Position numbers and translations under genes: made by a program
Source: an uncultured Oscillospiraceae bacterium
GTDB lineage: Bacteria; Bacillota; Clostridia; Oscillospirales; Oscillospiraceae
Assembly: GCA_944385645.1 (NCBI GenBank)
Contig: CALWYA010000054.1
Coordinates: forward strand, 1 to 8,947
Direction of reading: 5' to 3'
Length of the DNA: 8,947 bases
Shown: positions 1 through 6,644 of the stretch, piece after piece
How the letters are laid out: each line of letters opens with the position of its first letter
Position numbering within the stretch: position 1 is the stretch's first letter
Notes under the pieces: model-generated
What the model saw: the letters and a program-made list of their open reading frames with translations, nothing else
Databases searched by the model: none
What the model was told of the DNA's origin: nothing

Positions 1-296
1 CCGTGCTGATAGCGCATGAGCACCGACTCCACGCAGTTGCTGTCGACCAGCTCCCACAGGTATTTGATGGTGCCGTCCTGGGCGGACACCTGCTTCCGGG
101 CCACCGTGGGCGGGGTCAGCAGGGCCGCTCCGGCCAGCTTTTCCCGCAGGGCCTTGGACAGGTCGGTCATCTCGTCGAAGGATCGGACGCCCCGGTACAG
201 CCAGCGGAAGATCTGTTTGGCACGGAAGGCGGGCTCCCCCAGCTCCTTCAGCCAGGCGGTCAGCTCCTCCTGGGTCATGGATTTGATGTTGGTCAA
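1..296 (-). CDS. rlmN: RlmN, dual-specificity 23S rRNA/tRNA adenine-C2 methyltransferase, N-terminal part (cut by window edge)
   Basis: RlmN is a radical-SAM enzyme that methylates C2 of A2503 in 23S rRNA and of A37 in some tRNAs. Only about 98 N-terminal residues are present. They match the family's N-terminal accessory domain: LGEPAFRAKQIFRWLYRG at about 18-35, then FDEMTDLSKALREKL, then QDGTIKYLWEL, then VESVLMRYQH at the edge. The CxxxCxxC [4Fe-4S] motif and the catalytic cysteines lie beyond base 1, so activity cannot be judged here. I chose the TTG start at 296 because TTGA (293-296) overlaps the rsmB stop and an AAAGGA SD (306-311) sits 9 nt upstream. An in-frame ATG at 278 is the alternative, but it has no comparable SD. 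Tight coupling to rsmB makes co-translation with another RNA methyltransferase likely. Family assignment is secure. Confidence 0.93.
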   Translation of the reverse strand, partial: MTNIKSMTQEELTAWLKELGEPAFRAKQIFRWLYRGVRSFDEMTDLSKALREKLAGAALLTPPTVARKQVSAQDGTIKYLWELVDSNCVESVLMRYQH

Positions 297-1627
297 GGCG
301 CTCCGTCCTTTCGCAGCTTGCAGATAAAGAATCCGTCGGTCCCGTGGACCTGGGGCCACAGGGTGATCATCCCATCCTCCGCCGTCCCAGCGGGCCCGGG
401 CAGAGTAAAGGGTTCTGCCTTGTAATCAGGGTGTCCCTCCAGGAAGGCGGCGGCCACCTCCTCGTTCTCCCGGCGCAGGACGGTGCAGGTGGAGTAGAGC
501 AGGACGCCGCCGGGCCTCACGTACCGGCAGGCGTTGTCCAGAATAGCCCGCTGCGCCTGTGGCAGCCCCGCCAGAGGGGCCGGGTCCTTATAGCGGATGT
601 CCGGCTTTTTGCGGATGACTCCCAGTCCCGAGCAGGGGGCGTCCACCAGCACCAGGTCGAAGGCCCCCTCCCACTCCGACCGGAACTGCCGGCCGTCGGC
701 GGTCATGGGGTGGACACAGGACAGGCCCAGCCGGTCCGCCCCCGCCTGGATCAGCTTCTTCTTGTGGGGGTGCAGGTCGCAGGAGAATATCTCCCCCCGG
801 TCCCCCATGGCCAGGGCGGCGGCAAAGGTCTTGCCCCCGGGGGCGGCGCACACGTCCAGCACCCGCATTCCCGGCTCCGGCCCTGCGGCCAGCACCGCCA
901 GCCGGGAGGCCGGGTCCTGGACATAGAACAGGCCCTCCTGAAAGGCGGGCTGGCCCTCCAGATCCCCGGTGCGGGACAGGAGCAGACAGCCCTCCAGCCA
1001 GGGGTGGGGCTCCGCCTCCGCCCCCTGGGCGGCCAAGGTTCCGGCCAGGGCCTCCGGGGTGGTCTTCAAGGTGTTGACCATGGCGGTCACCGGGGGGCGG
1101 CTGTTGTCCGCCTCCAGCAGCCGGGCCGTCTCGTCCAGCCCCAGCCGCAGCAGCAGCTCCTCCACCAGCCAGGCCGGATGGGAATACAGAATGGACAGGT
1201 ACTGCACCGGGTCGTCCTGGGGGATGGTGGGCAGCCGGTCCAGATTTCGCTCCAGATTGCGCAGGACGGCGTTCACCATCCCTGGCGCTCTGGGGTTCTT
1301 GCAGTGGGTCCTCGTCAGCTCCACCGCGCGGTTCACCGCCGCGCTGTGGGGAATCTTGTCCAGAAACAGCATCTGATAGGCCCCCAGGCGCAGGGCCTGG
1401 AGCACCTTGCTCTCCAGCTTTTTCAGGGGGAGATTGGAGAACTTGGACAGGTGAAAGTCCAGCAGCAACAGGTTTTGCAGCACCCCGAAGCACAGCTGGG
1501 TGGCCAGGGCCCCGTCCCGCCGGTCCAGACCGGCGGCGGCCAGCTGCTTTTTCAGGATCTGGTCCGACCAGCCCCCCTGGTGCTGGCAGGTGTTGAGGGT
1601 CAGCAGGGCAACTTCCCGGGCGTCCAT
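293..1627 (-). CDS. rsmB: 16S rRNA (cytosine-967-C5)-methyltransferase RsmB
   Basis: RsmB transfers a methyl group from S-adenosylmethionine to C5 of C967 in 16S rRNA during ribosome assembly. The protein has 444 residues, about the usual length (E. coli 429, B. subtilis about 447). Residues 1-130 form a NusB-like RNA-binding domain. The Rossmann methyltransferase domain follows, with SAM motif I VLDVCAAPGGKT at 256-267. Motif IV is DAPCSG at 329-334 (Cys332), and motif VI is YSTCT at 378-382 (Cys381). These are the two cysteines expected of RNA m5C methyltransferases, Cys381 being the nucleophile by family analogy. The ATG at 1627 has an AAAGGAGG SD 8 nt upstream, the nearest of three GGAGG cores in a row. 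The gene follows fmt after 55 nt and overlaps rlmN by 4 nt. No truncation or frameshift is seen. Confidence 0.97.
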   Translation of the reverse strand: MDAREVALLTLNTCQHQGGWSDQILKKQLAAAGLDRRDGALATQLCFGVLQNLLLLDFHLSKFSNLPLKKLESKVLQALRLGAYQMLFLDKIPHSAAVNRAVELTRTHCKNPRAPGMVNAVLRNLERNLDRLPTIPQDDPVQYLSILYSHPAWLVEELLLRLGLDETARLLEADNSRPPVTAMVNTLKTTPEALAGTLAAQGAEAEPHPWLEGCLLLSRTGDLEGQPAFQEGLFYVQDPASRLAVLAAGPEPGMRVLDVCAAPGGKTFAAALAMGDRGEIFSCDLHPHKKKLIQAGADRLGLSCVHPMTADGRQFRSEWEGAFDLVLVDAPCSGLGVIRKKPDIRYKDPAPLAGLPQAQRAILDNACRYVRPGGVLLYSTCTVLRRENEEVAAAFLEGHPDYKAEPFTLPGPAGTAEDGMITLWPQVHGTDGFFICKLRKDGAP

Positions 1628-1682
1628 ACAGGTCTCCTCCTTTCCTCCTGTTCCTCCATAGGGCGGATAGCCCTAAAAATTC
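1628..1682 (-). other. fmt-rsmB intergenic gap with three GGAGG cores, a small inverted repeat and a 7-nt tandem repeat
   Basis: This 55-nt gap separates the fmt stop from the rsmB start. It holds three GGAGG cores (minus strand; 1636-1640, 1644-1648, 1653-1657), a 5-bp inverted repeat (AGGGC/GCCCT, 1660-1664 and 1670-1674, 5-nt loop), and a tandem ATTCCTA pair (1679-1692) that runs into the fmt stop. The T-run lies upstream of the hairpin on the transcribed strand, so it is not an intrinsic terminator. I see no clear -35/-10 promoter pair. It is short but more A+T rich than its surroundings. Confidence 0.5.
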
Positions 1683-2615
1683 CTAATTCCTAGCTCCCGT
1701 AAGGGGGTGTCCCCGCAGGTAGTCCCCCGCGCTCATCCGCCGGCTCCCCGGGGCCTGGAGCTCCAGGATGGTCAGCACGCTCCCCCCGCCGCAGGCCACG
1801 TCGATGCCCGCCGGTCCGGCGGCCAGGACGGTCCCGGGGGCAGCCTGGGAGGTCCGGTCCGAGACCCGGGACTTCCACAGCTTCAAGGTCTCGCCGGTGA
1901 GGGCGTCGGTGGACGCCCCCGGCCAGGGAATCAGGCCCCGGATCTGGTCGTGGATCGCCTGGGCCGGGCGGGTCCAGTCCACCGGGGACAGGGCCTTGGA
2001 CAGCATGGGGGCGTAGGAGACCTGCGCCGGGTCCTGGGGGGTGCGCGCAACGGCGCCGACCTCGAGCCGCTTCACCGTCTCCGTCAGTAGCTCCCCGCCC
2101 AGCTTGGCCAGCCGGTCAAAGAGACCGGCGGCGTCCTCCGCCGGATCGATGGGGGTGGAGACCTGGGCGAGGATGTCCCCCGCGTCCAGTTCGTGGGCCA
2201 TGTCCATGATAGTCACCCCGGTCTCCCCGTCCCCGTTGAGGATGGCCCAGTTGATGGGGGCCGCCCCCCGGTATCTGGGGAGGAGAGAGGAGTGGACGTT
2301 GATGCACCCCTTGGGGGGCAGGGCCAGGATGTCGTCGGGCAACACCCGGCCATAGGCGGCCACCACGATGAGCTCGGGGGCCAGCTCCTTCAGCACAGCC
2401 AGGGCGGCGCCGTCCCGCAGCTTCTCCGGCTGGAACACCGGGATGCCGTGGACCTCGGCGCACACCTTCACCGGGGTGGGCTGGAGCTTGTTCTGGTGCC
2501 GGCCCACCGGCCGGTCGGGCTGGCTGAATACCCCGACCACCTCATGTCCGGCCCCGACCAGGGCCTCCAGGGAGGGGACGGCGAAGTCGGGGGTGCCCAT
2601 AAAGACGATCCTCAC
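1683..2615 (-). CDS. fmt: Methionyl-tRNA formyltransferase
   Basis: Fmt transfers a formyl group from 10-formyltetrahydrofolate to the amino group of Met on initiator tRNA, giving the fMet-tRNA used to start translation. The protein has 310 residues (E. coli 315). The N-terminal formyltransferase domain opens with MRIVFMGTPDFAVPSLEAL and carries INVHSSLLPRYRG at about 105-117. The expected catalytic residues are visible: Asn107, His109 and Asp144 in HELDAGD. The C-terminal domain, about 205-310, contains SKALSPVDW and GLIPWPGA. I chose GTG at 2615: MRIVF is the family's N-terminus, GTGA overlaps the def stop, and a GGAGG SD core lies 7 nt upstream. The open frame continues to 2828, but only as a shadow of def. 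Its product is the substrate that Def later acts on, so coupling of the two genes makes sense. Identity is secure. Confidence 0.97.
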   Translation of the reverse strand: MRIVFMGTPDFAVPSLEALVGAGHEVVGVFSQPDRPVGRHQNKLQPTPVKVCAEVHGIPVFQPEKLRDGAALAVLKELAPELIVVAAYGRVLPDDILALPPKGCINVHSSLLPRYRGAAPINWAILNGDGETGVTIMDMAHELDAGDILAQVSTPIDPAEDAAGLFDRLAKLGGELLTETVKRLEVGAVARTPQDPAQVSYAPMLSKALSPVDWTRPAQAIHDQIRGLIPWPGASTDALTGETLKLWKSRVSDRTSQAAPGTVLAAGPAGIDVACGGGSVLTILELQAPGSRRMSAGDYLRGHPLTGARN

Positions 2616-3112
2616 GGCTCCTCCTCCGTCTCCTCCGCGGCCATGGCGTCCAGCTCCTCGCTGGTATACAGCCGGTCGGTGAGCTCGGTGTACAGGTGGC
2701 CGTCCAGGTGGGCCAGCTCGTGGCAGAAGCACCGGGCCACCACGTGGGTGCCCTCTGCCTCGAACCACTGGCCCGTCCGGTCCTGGGCCTTCACCTTCAC
2801 CCAGTCGGGCCGCTTCACATAGCCCCACTTGCCGGGGACGGACAGGCAGCCCTCCAGGCCGTCCTGCTCCCCGCTCTGGTCCACGATCTCCGGGTTGACC
2901 AGCTCCAGCATCTCGCCGGCCTCGTCCACCACAATGACCGCCCGGCGCAGGATGCCCACCTGGGGGGCGGCCAGCCCCAGGCCGTTGGCCTGGGCCAGGG
3001 TCTCCTTCAGGTCGTCCAGCAGGTCGGCCAGCTTCTCGTCAAAGTTGGTGACCGGGTGGCACTTCTTGCGCAGCGCCGGGTCCCCGTCCACCAGGATCTT
3101 ACGGATCGCCAT
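2612..3112 (-). CDS. def: Peptide deformylase
   Basis: Def is a metal-dependent hydrolase that removes the formyl group from the N-terminal Met of nascent proteins at the ribosome exit. The protein has 166 residues starting at MAIRKILVDGDP. All three family motifs are present: GLGLAAPQ at 44-51; EGCLSVP at 87-93 with metal ligand Cys89; and HELAH at 131-135 with ligands His131 and His135 and catalytic Glu132. Most family members have Asp at the fourth position of the last motif (HExDH); here it is Ala134. The tail is acidic (AAEETEEEP). I chose ATG at 3112 because MAIR is the usual N-terminus and AAAGGAG (3122-3128) lies 9 nt upstream; the frame's extension to 3151 has no such support. The gene follows priA after 71 nt and overlaps fmt by 4 nt. 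Confidence 0.96.
   Translation of the reverse strand: MAIRKILVDGDPALRKKCHPVTNFDEKLADLLDDLKETLAQANGLGLAAPQVGILRRAVIVVDEAGEMLELVNPEIVDQSGEQDGLEGCLSVPGKWGYVKRPDWVKVKAQDRTGQWFEAEGTHVVARCFCHELAHLDGHLYTELTDRLYTSEELDAMAAEETEEEP
2620..2627 (-). promoter_or_regulatory. Ribosome binding site of fmt, inside the def coding end
   Basis: GGAGGAGG lies within the last codons of def, with its upstream GGAGG core 7 nt before the GTG at 2615. It decides the fmt start. The same bases encode the Glu-rich tail of Def. Confidence 0.8.
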
Positions 3113-3158
3113 AGCATCGTTCTCCTTTGTCGTCATTGATGTGGATCCCATTCCAAAC

Positions 3159-3178
3159 GGTCCGGAGCGGTCCGGACC
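3159..3178 (-). repeat. Perfect 8-bp inverted repeat between priA and def
   Basis: Arms GGTCCGGA (3159-3166) and TCCGGACC (3171-3178) flank a 4-nt loop, starting 5 nt after the priA stop codon. An RNA copy would fold into a very stable, entirely G+C-closed hairpin. On the transcribed (minus) side it is followed by GTTTGGAATG rather than a T-run, so an intrinsic terminator is doubtful. It could instead be a 3'-end stabiliser or partial attenuator between priA and def. The repeat is seen directly; the function is inferred. Confidence 0.6.
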
Positions 3179-3183
3179 CGGGA

Positions 3184-5652
3184 TCAGCTGTTGTAGGGGT
3201 CGATATCCCCGTAGACGGAGACCCCCCGGTTCTCCTTGTCCTGACTGGCCGCGCGCAGCAGACCGGACAGCACGGCCCGCAGCTGCTTGGTGTTTTTGGC
3301 GCTGAGGGTCAGGCGGTAGCGGTAGCGGTTGTTCACCCGGGCCACCGCCGCCGGGGCGGGGCCCAGCAGCCGCCAGGGGCCGGACAGCCGGGGCAGCGCC
3401 TCCTCCAGGGCCCGGCGCAGTTTGGCGCAGCAGCGCAGCACCGCCTCCTCGTCCGCCCCGGAGGCGGTGAGGAGGATCAGGTCGGAGAAGGGCGGGTAGT
3501 CCCGCAGCCGGCGCAGGGCGATCTCCCCCTCATAGAAGGCGTCGTAGTCCTGCCGGGCGGCGCAGCGGATCACGTCGTTGTCCGGGGTGAAGGTCTGGAT
3601 GACCGCCCGGCCCAGCCGCTCCCCCCGCCCCGCCCGGCCCACCACCTGGGTGAGCAGGGAGAAGGTGCGCTCCCCCGCCCGGAAGTCGTCCACGTACAGG
3701 GACAGATCGGGGGCGATAACCCCAACCAGGGTCACGTTTTCAAAGTCCAGCCCCTTGGCCACCATCTGAGTGCCCACCAGGACGGGGATCTTCTCCCTCC
3801 GGAACCGCTCCAGCAGCTCCTCGTGGGGGTGGGCCGCCGACACGGTGTCGGTGTCCATCCGCAGCACCTGGGCGAAGGGATACCGCTCCCGGAGCTCCTC
3901 CTCCACCCGCTGGGTGCCGGTGCCCACGAAGTTCAGGATGCCCCCGCAGGCGGGACAGGCGGGGGGCAGCGGCTGGGAAAAGCCGCAGTAGTGGCACATG
4001 AGGCGGTTGTTGGCCGAGTGGTAGGTGAGGCGCACCGAGCACCGGGGGCACTCGGGGGCCTGTCCGCACTCCCCGCAGAACACCATCCGGCTGGCCCCCC
4101 GGCGGTTGAGGAACAGGATGGACTGCTCTCCCCGGCGGAAGTTCTCCTCCAGCTCCCGGCACAGGGGGGCGCTCAGGTCGGTGGCGTTGCCCCGGCGCAG
4201 CTCCTCCTTCATGTCCACCACGGTCACCTGGGGCATGGCCCGCTGGTTATACCGCCGGCGCAGCTCGAACAGGGCGTAGCGGCCCTCCCTGGCGTGGTAC
4301 ATGGTCTCCACCGAGGGGGTGGCCGATCCCAGCACCAGCAGAGCGCCGTGCTGGACGCAGCGGTACTTGGCCACCTCCAGGGCGTGATAGCGGGGGGTGT
4401 TCTCCGCCTTATAGCTGGCCTCCTGCTCCTCGTCCAGGATGATCAGCCCCAGGTTGTCCAGGGGGGCGAAGACCGCCGAGCGGGTGCCGATGACCACCTG
4501 GGCCTCTCCCCGGCGGATGCGCTTCCACTCGTCGTACCGCTCCCCCGCCCGCAGGGAGCTGTGCTGCACCGCCACCTGCCGGCCAAAGTGGGCGGCGAAG
4601 ATGTGGAGCAGCTGGGGGGTGAGGACGATCTCGGGCACCAGCACCAGGGCGGTCCTGCCCCGCTCCAGGGTCCGGCGGATCAGGCCCACGTAGATCTGGG
4701 TCTTGCCGCTCCCCGTCACCCCGTACAGCAGGGCGGCGGACGCCTGCCCGGAGGCGGCCATCCGGTCCAGCCCCTCGAACGCGGAGCGCTGCTCCTCGTT
4801 GAGGACAGGGTCGGGGGCGGGCTCCGCCTCCTCCAGAGGGGGGCGGCGGAACACCTCCTGGGTCTCCAGGGTGAGGATGCCGCTCTTCTCCAGGGACTTC
4901 AGGGTGGGCATGGAGGCCCCGGTGAAATAGCACAGCTCCTTGGCGCCGGCCGCCCCCAGGGAGCACAGCAGCTCGGTGACCGAGTAGCGCAGAGGGGCGC
5001 TGCGCCGGCGGGGGGTGACCAGGGCCATGGCGTCCTCGGCGGGGATGGCCAGGACGGCGATCTTCTCCGTCTTGTCCCCCACTCCCCGCTGGGCGCTGGT
5101 CTCCAGGGCGGCCACCCCTGCCTCGGTGAGGCGGCGGATGGCCGGATTGGGGTCCGCCGGCCCGAAGGCCAGGCGGATCTGCTCCATGTCCCCCGCCCCG
5201 CCCCAGCTCCACAGCAGGTCCAGCAGCTTCTTCGCCCCGGCGGAGTCGCCGGCGGCCCCATAGGCCGCCTCCCGGTCCGTCCCCAGGACAAGGGAGACCC
5301 GGTCCCGGAGGGAGAAGGTCAGGCCGGCGGGGAGCATGGCCTTCACACAGTCGTACACCGTGCAGAAGTACCGCTCCCGCATCCACAGGGCCAACTGGAG
5401 CCCCTTGTGGTCCAGCACCGGCCGGGAGTCCAGGGCGGCCTGGATGAGCTTCAGGTTCCGGCCGGCGGAGGGCTCCTCCGTCAGGGACAGGACAATGCCC
5501 TCCGAGGCCCGGTTGCCGGCGGCGAAGGGGACCAGCACCCGCATCCCGGGGGCAAGCACCCCCTCCAGTTCGGCGGGGACTAGATAGTCGTATGGCTTGT
5601 CAATGGCGTATACCGCCCGGGCCACGGCCACTTTCGCGGTGATCCGTCCCAT
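3184..5652 (-). CDS. priA: Primosomal replication-restart helicase PriA
   Basis: PriA recognises stalled or abandoned replication forks, unwinds the lagging arm and loads the replicative helicase. The protein has 822 residues, near B. subtilis PriA (about 805). The N-terminal fork-binding domain opens with ARAVYAIDKPYDYLVP. The helicase core has Walker A GVTGSGKT at 311-318 and Walker B DEEQEASYK at 407-415. Many homologues have DEEH where this one has DEEQ. Eight zinc-ligand cysteines lie at 526, 529, 535, 538, 553, 556, 566 and 569, in the family pattern. Helicase motifs V and VI follow (GTQMVAKGLDFENV from 627, QVVGRAGRGERLG from 669), then the C-terminal domain ending GDIDPYNS. The ATG at 5652 has AGGAGGT (5659-5665) just upstream. 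The gene lies between rpoZ and def, with 71-nt gaps on both sides. No frameshift is seen. Confidence 0.97.
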   Translation of the reverse strand: MGRITAKVAVARAVYAIDKPYDYLVPAELEGVLAPGMRVLVPFAAGNRASEGIVLSLTEEPSAGRNLKLIQAALDSRPVLDHKGLQLALWMRERYFCTVYDCVKAMLPAGLTFSLRDRVSLVLGTDREAAYGAAGDSAGAKKLLDLLWSWGGAGDMEQIRLAFGPADPNPAIRRLTEAGVAALETSAQRGVGDKTEKIAVLAIPAEDAMALVTPRRRSAPLRYSVTELLCSLGAAGAKELCYFTGASMPTLKSLEKSGILTLETQEVFRRPPLEEAEPAPDPVLNEEQRSAFEGLDRMAASGQASAALLYGVTGSGKTQIYVGLIRRTLERGRTALVLVPEIVLTPQLLHIFAAHFGRQVAVQHSSLRAGERYDEWKRIRRGEAQVVIGTRSAVFAPLDNLGLIILDEEQEASYKAENTPRYHALEVAKYRCVQHGALLVLGSATPSVETMYHAREGRYALFELRRRYNQRAMPQVTVVDMKEELRRGNATDLSAPLCRELEENFRRGEQSILFLNRRGASRMVFCGECGQAPECPRCSVRLTYHSANNRLMCHYCGFSQPLPPACPACGGILNFVGTGTQRVEEELRERYPFAQVLRMDTDTVSAAHPHEELLERFRREKIPVLVGTQMVAKGLDFENVTLVGVIAPDLSLYVDDFRAGERTFSLLTQVVGRAGRGERLGRAVIQTFTPDNDVIRCAARQDYDAFYEGEIALRRLRDYPPFSDLILLTASGADEEAVLRCCAKLRRALEEALPRLSGPWRLLGPAPAAVARVNNRYRYRLTLSAKNTKQLRAVLSGLLRAASQDKENRGVSVYGDIDPYNS

Positions 5653-5678
5653 GGCCGCACCTCCTATGAACGGCAGGA

Positions 5679-5716
5679 AAGCAAGCGAAGGCGGGCCGGA
5701 CCCCCTGCGCTTGCTT
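5679..5716 (-). repeat. Perfect 9-bp inverted repeat between rpoZ and priA
   Basis: Arms AAGCAAGCG (5679-5687) and CGCTTGCTT (5708-5716) are perfectly complementary around a 20-nt interior. On the transcribed strand, AGG/CCT and GGG/CCC pairs inside could extend the stem beyond one mismatch and one bulge. It starts 7 nt after the rpoZ stop and ends upstream of the priA SD. Only three T's follow, so it is at best a weak, leaky terminator; an attenuator or mRNA-processing hairpin is equally possible. The repeat is seen directly; the role is inferred. Confidence 0.65.
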
Positions 5717-5723
5717 CACACCA

Positions 5724-5990
5724 TTACTCCTGCTCCCCCTCGGGAGCGGTCTCTCCCTCCGCCTGAGCGGCGCCGCCGCTCTCCACGGTCTCCTCCTGAA
5801 CGGGAGTGGCCTCCAGCTTGCCGTCGGCCACCTCCTGGATGGCGATGCTCACCGGCTTCTCGTCCAGGGGCTCGCCGGACAGCTCGGCCTCGTGGGCGAT
5901 GTGGCGGGCCCGGCAGGCCACCACGTTCACCAGCTCATACCGGCTGGGGATGTGCTTGAGCAGGTCTTTCATGGCGGGATACAGCATCAT
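5724..5990 (-). CDS. rpoZ: DNA-directed RNA polymerase omega subunit
   Basis: Omega is the smallest RNA polymerase subunit; it binds beta-prime and helps assembly and stability of the core enzyme. The 88-residue protein begins MMLYPAMKDLLKHIPSRYEL and continues VNVVACRARHIA, the conserved omega helix with its RAR motif. KPVSIAIQEVADGKL at about 45-60 matches the second conserved block. Residues from about 61 are a low-complexity acidic tail rich in Glu, Ala and Gly, and are probably disordered. I chose the first of two adjacent ATGs (5990) because AAAGGAG (6001-6007) is 10 nt away; the second, at 5987, would be 13 nt away. Its place after gmk is the normal Firmicute arrangement. The short length makes motif evidence modest, but context supports it strongly. 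Confidence 0.92.
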   Translation of the reverse strand: MMLYPAMKDLLKHIPSRYELVNVVACRARHIAHEAELSGEPLDEKPVSIAIQEVADGKLEATPVQEETVESGGAAQAEGETAPEGEQE

Positions 5991-6032
5991 AACAAAAACG
6001 CTCCTTTATTGATTGTCGTGGATCTTCTGTCG

Positions 6033-6644
6033 TTACGCGAACTGGGCCAGGATGCCCTTCCGGTTCTCCACCCGGCACTCGGCGGCGGTGAGGATGGCCT
6101 CGATCTCCCCCACCGCGTCGGCCACCTTGTCGTTGATGACCAGATAGTCGTAGTGGGGGATCTCCCGGAACTCCACCTTGGCCTTCTCCAGCCGGCCGGC
6201 GATCACGTCCTCGCTGTCGGTGTTGCGCCGGTGGAGGCGGCGGGACAGCTCCTCGAAGGAGGGCGGGATGATAAAGATGAAGATGGCCTCGGGGCAGCGG
6301 GCCTTCACCTTGGCCGCTCCCTGGACCTCGATGTCCAGCAGCACGTCGATCCCCGCGTCCAGCCGCTCCTGGATGGCCTTCAGGGAGGTGCCGTAGTAGT
6401 TGTTCACGTACTCGGCGTACTCCAGCAGCTCGTTGCGGGCGATCATCCCTTCGAACTCCTCCCGGGAGACAAAGCAGTAGTTCACCCCGTCCTGCTCCCC
6501 CACCCGGGGCTGCCGGGTGGTGTAGGAGACGGAGAAATAGATATTGTCCCGCTGGCTGAGTAGCTCGGCGATCACCGTGCTCTTGCCCACGCCGGAGGGG
6601 CCGGACAGCACGATGAGCTGTCCCTTCTCCTTCTTTTTGTTCAA
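6033..6644 (-). CDS. gmk: Guanylate kinase
   Basis: Gmk phosphorylates GMP to GDP with ATP, feeding GTP/dGTP synthesis and recycling, and it influences (p)ppGpp balance in Firmicutes. The 203-residue protein has the P-loop GPSGVGKST at 15-23. The GMP-binding region follows with SYTTRQPRVGEQDGVNY at 40-56, then the catalytic-core segment LLDIEVQGA at 102-110. The lid region is RRLHRRNTDSEDVIAGRL at about 135-152. Length fits the family (about 200-210). The start is TTG at 6644, overlapping the remA stop as TTGA. AGAGGG (6652-6657) lies 7 nt upstream, and no ATG start is available before the P-loop. The gene sits between remA and rpoZ as in B. subtilis. Confidence 0.97.
   Translation of the reverse strand: MNKKKEKGQLIVLSGPSGVGKSTVIAELLSQRDNIYFSVSYTTRQPRVGEQDGVNYCFVSREEFEGMIARNELLEYAEYVNNYYGTSLKAIQERLDAGIDVLLDIEVQGAAKVKARCPEAIFIFIIPPSFEELSRRLHRRNTDSEDVIAGRLEKAKVEFREIPHYDYLVINDKVADAVGEIEAILTAAECRVENRKGILAQFA

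Noticed and set aside
1602..1661. Possible 19-codon leader peptide (MEEQEERRRP...) overlapping the rsmB start
   Set aside because: Its ATG has no SD and the frame consists mainly of the purine-rich SD tract; it is probably chance.
1660..1674. 5-bp hairpin as a terminator between fmt and rsmB
   Set aside because: The stem is short and the T-run is upstream of it on the transcribed strand; on the plus strand it is followed by A's.
1679..1692. Tandem ATTCCTA repeat at the fmt stop
   Set aside because: Only two 7-nt copies; a chance or slippage product with no sign of a mobile element or attachment site.
344..1693. 449-codon open frame on the plus strand, antisense to rsmB
   Set aside because: Same composition artefact; rsmB on the other strand has all family motifs.
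2616..2828. Upstream extension of fmt
   Set aside because: It overlaps def and reads as Gly/Arg/Pro-rich shadow; the GTG at 2615 has the SD and the family N-terminus.
3113..3151. Thirteen-residue upstream extension of def
   Set aside because: The added residues do not match the family, and the AAAGGAG SD lies inside the extension at the right distance from the ATG at 3112.
3127..5583. 818-codon open frame on the plus strand, antisense to priA
   Set aside because: It mirrors priA almost exactly, is rich in Gly, Gln, His and Pro with no domain, and is explained by high G+C third positions that remove antisense stops.
5991..6032. Promoter before rpoZ in an A+T-richer 42-nt gap
   Set aside because: No acceptable -35/-10 pair is seen; the A+T richness is mostly the SD and spacer.
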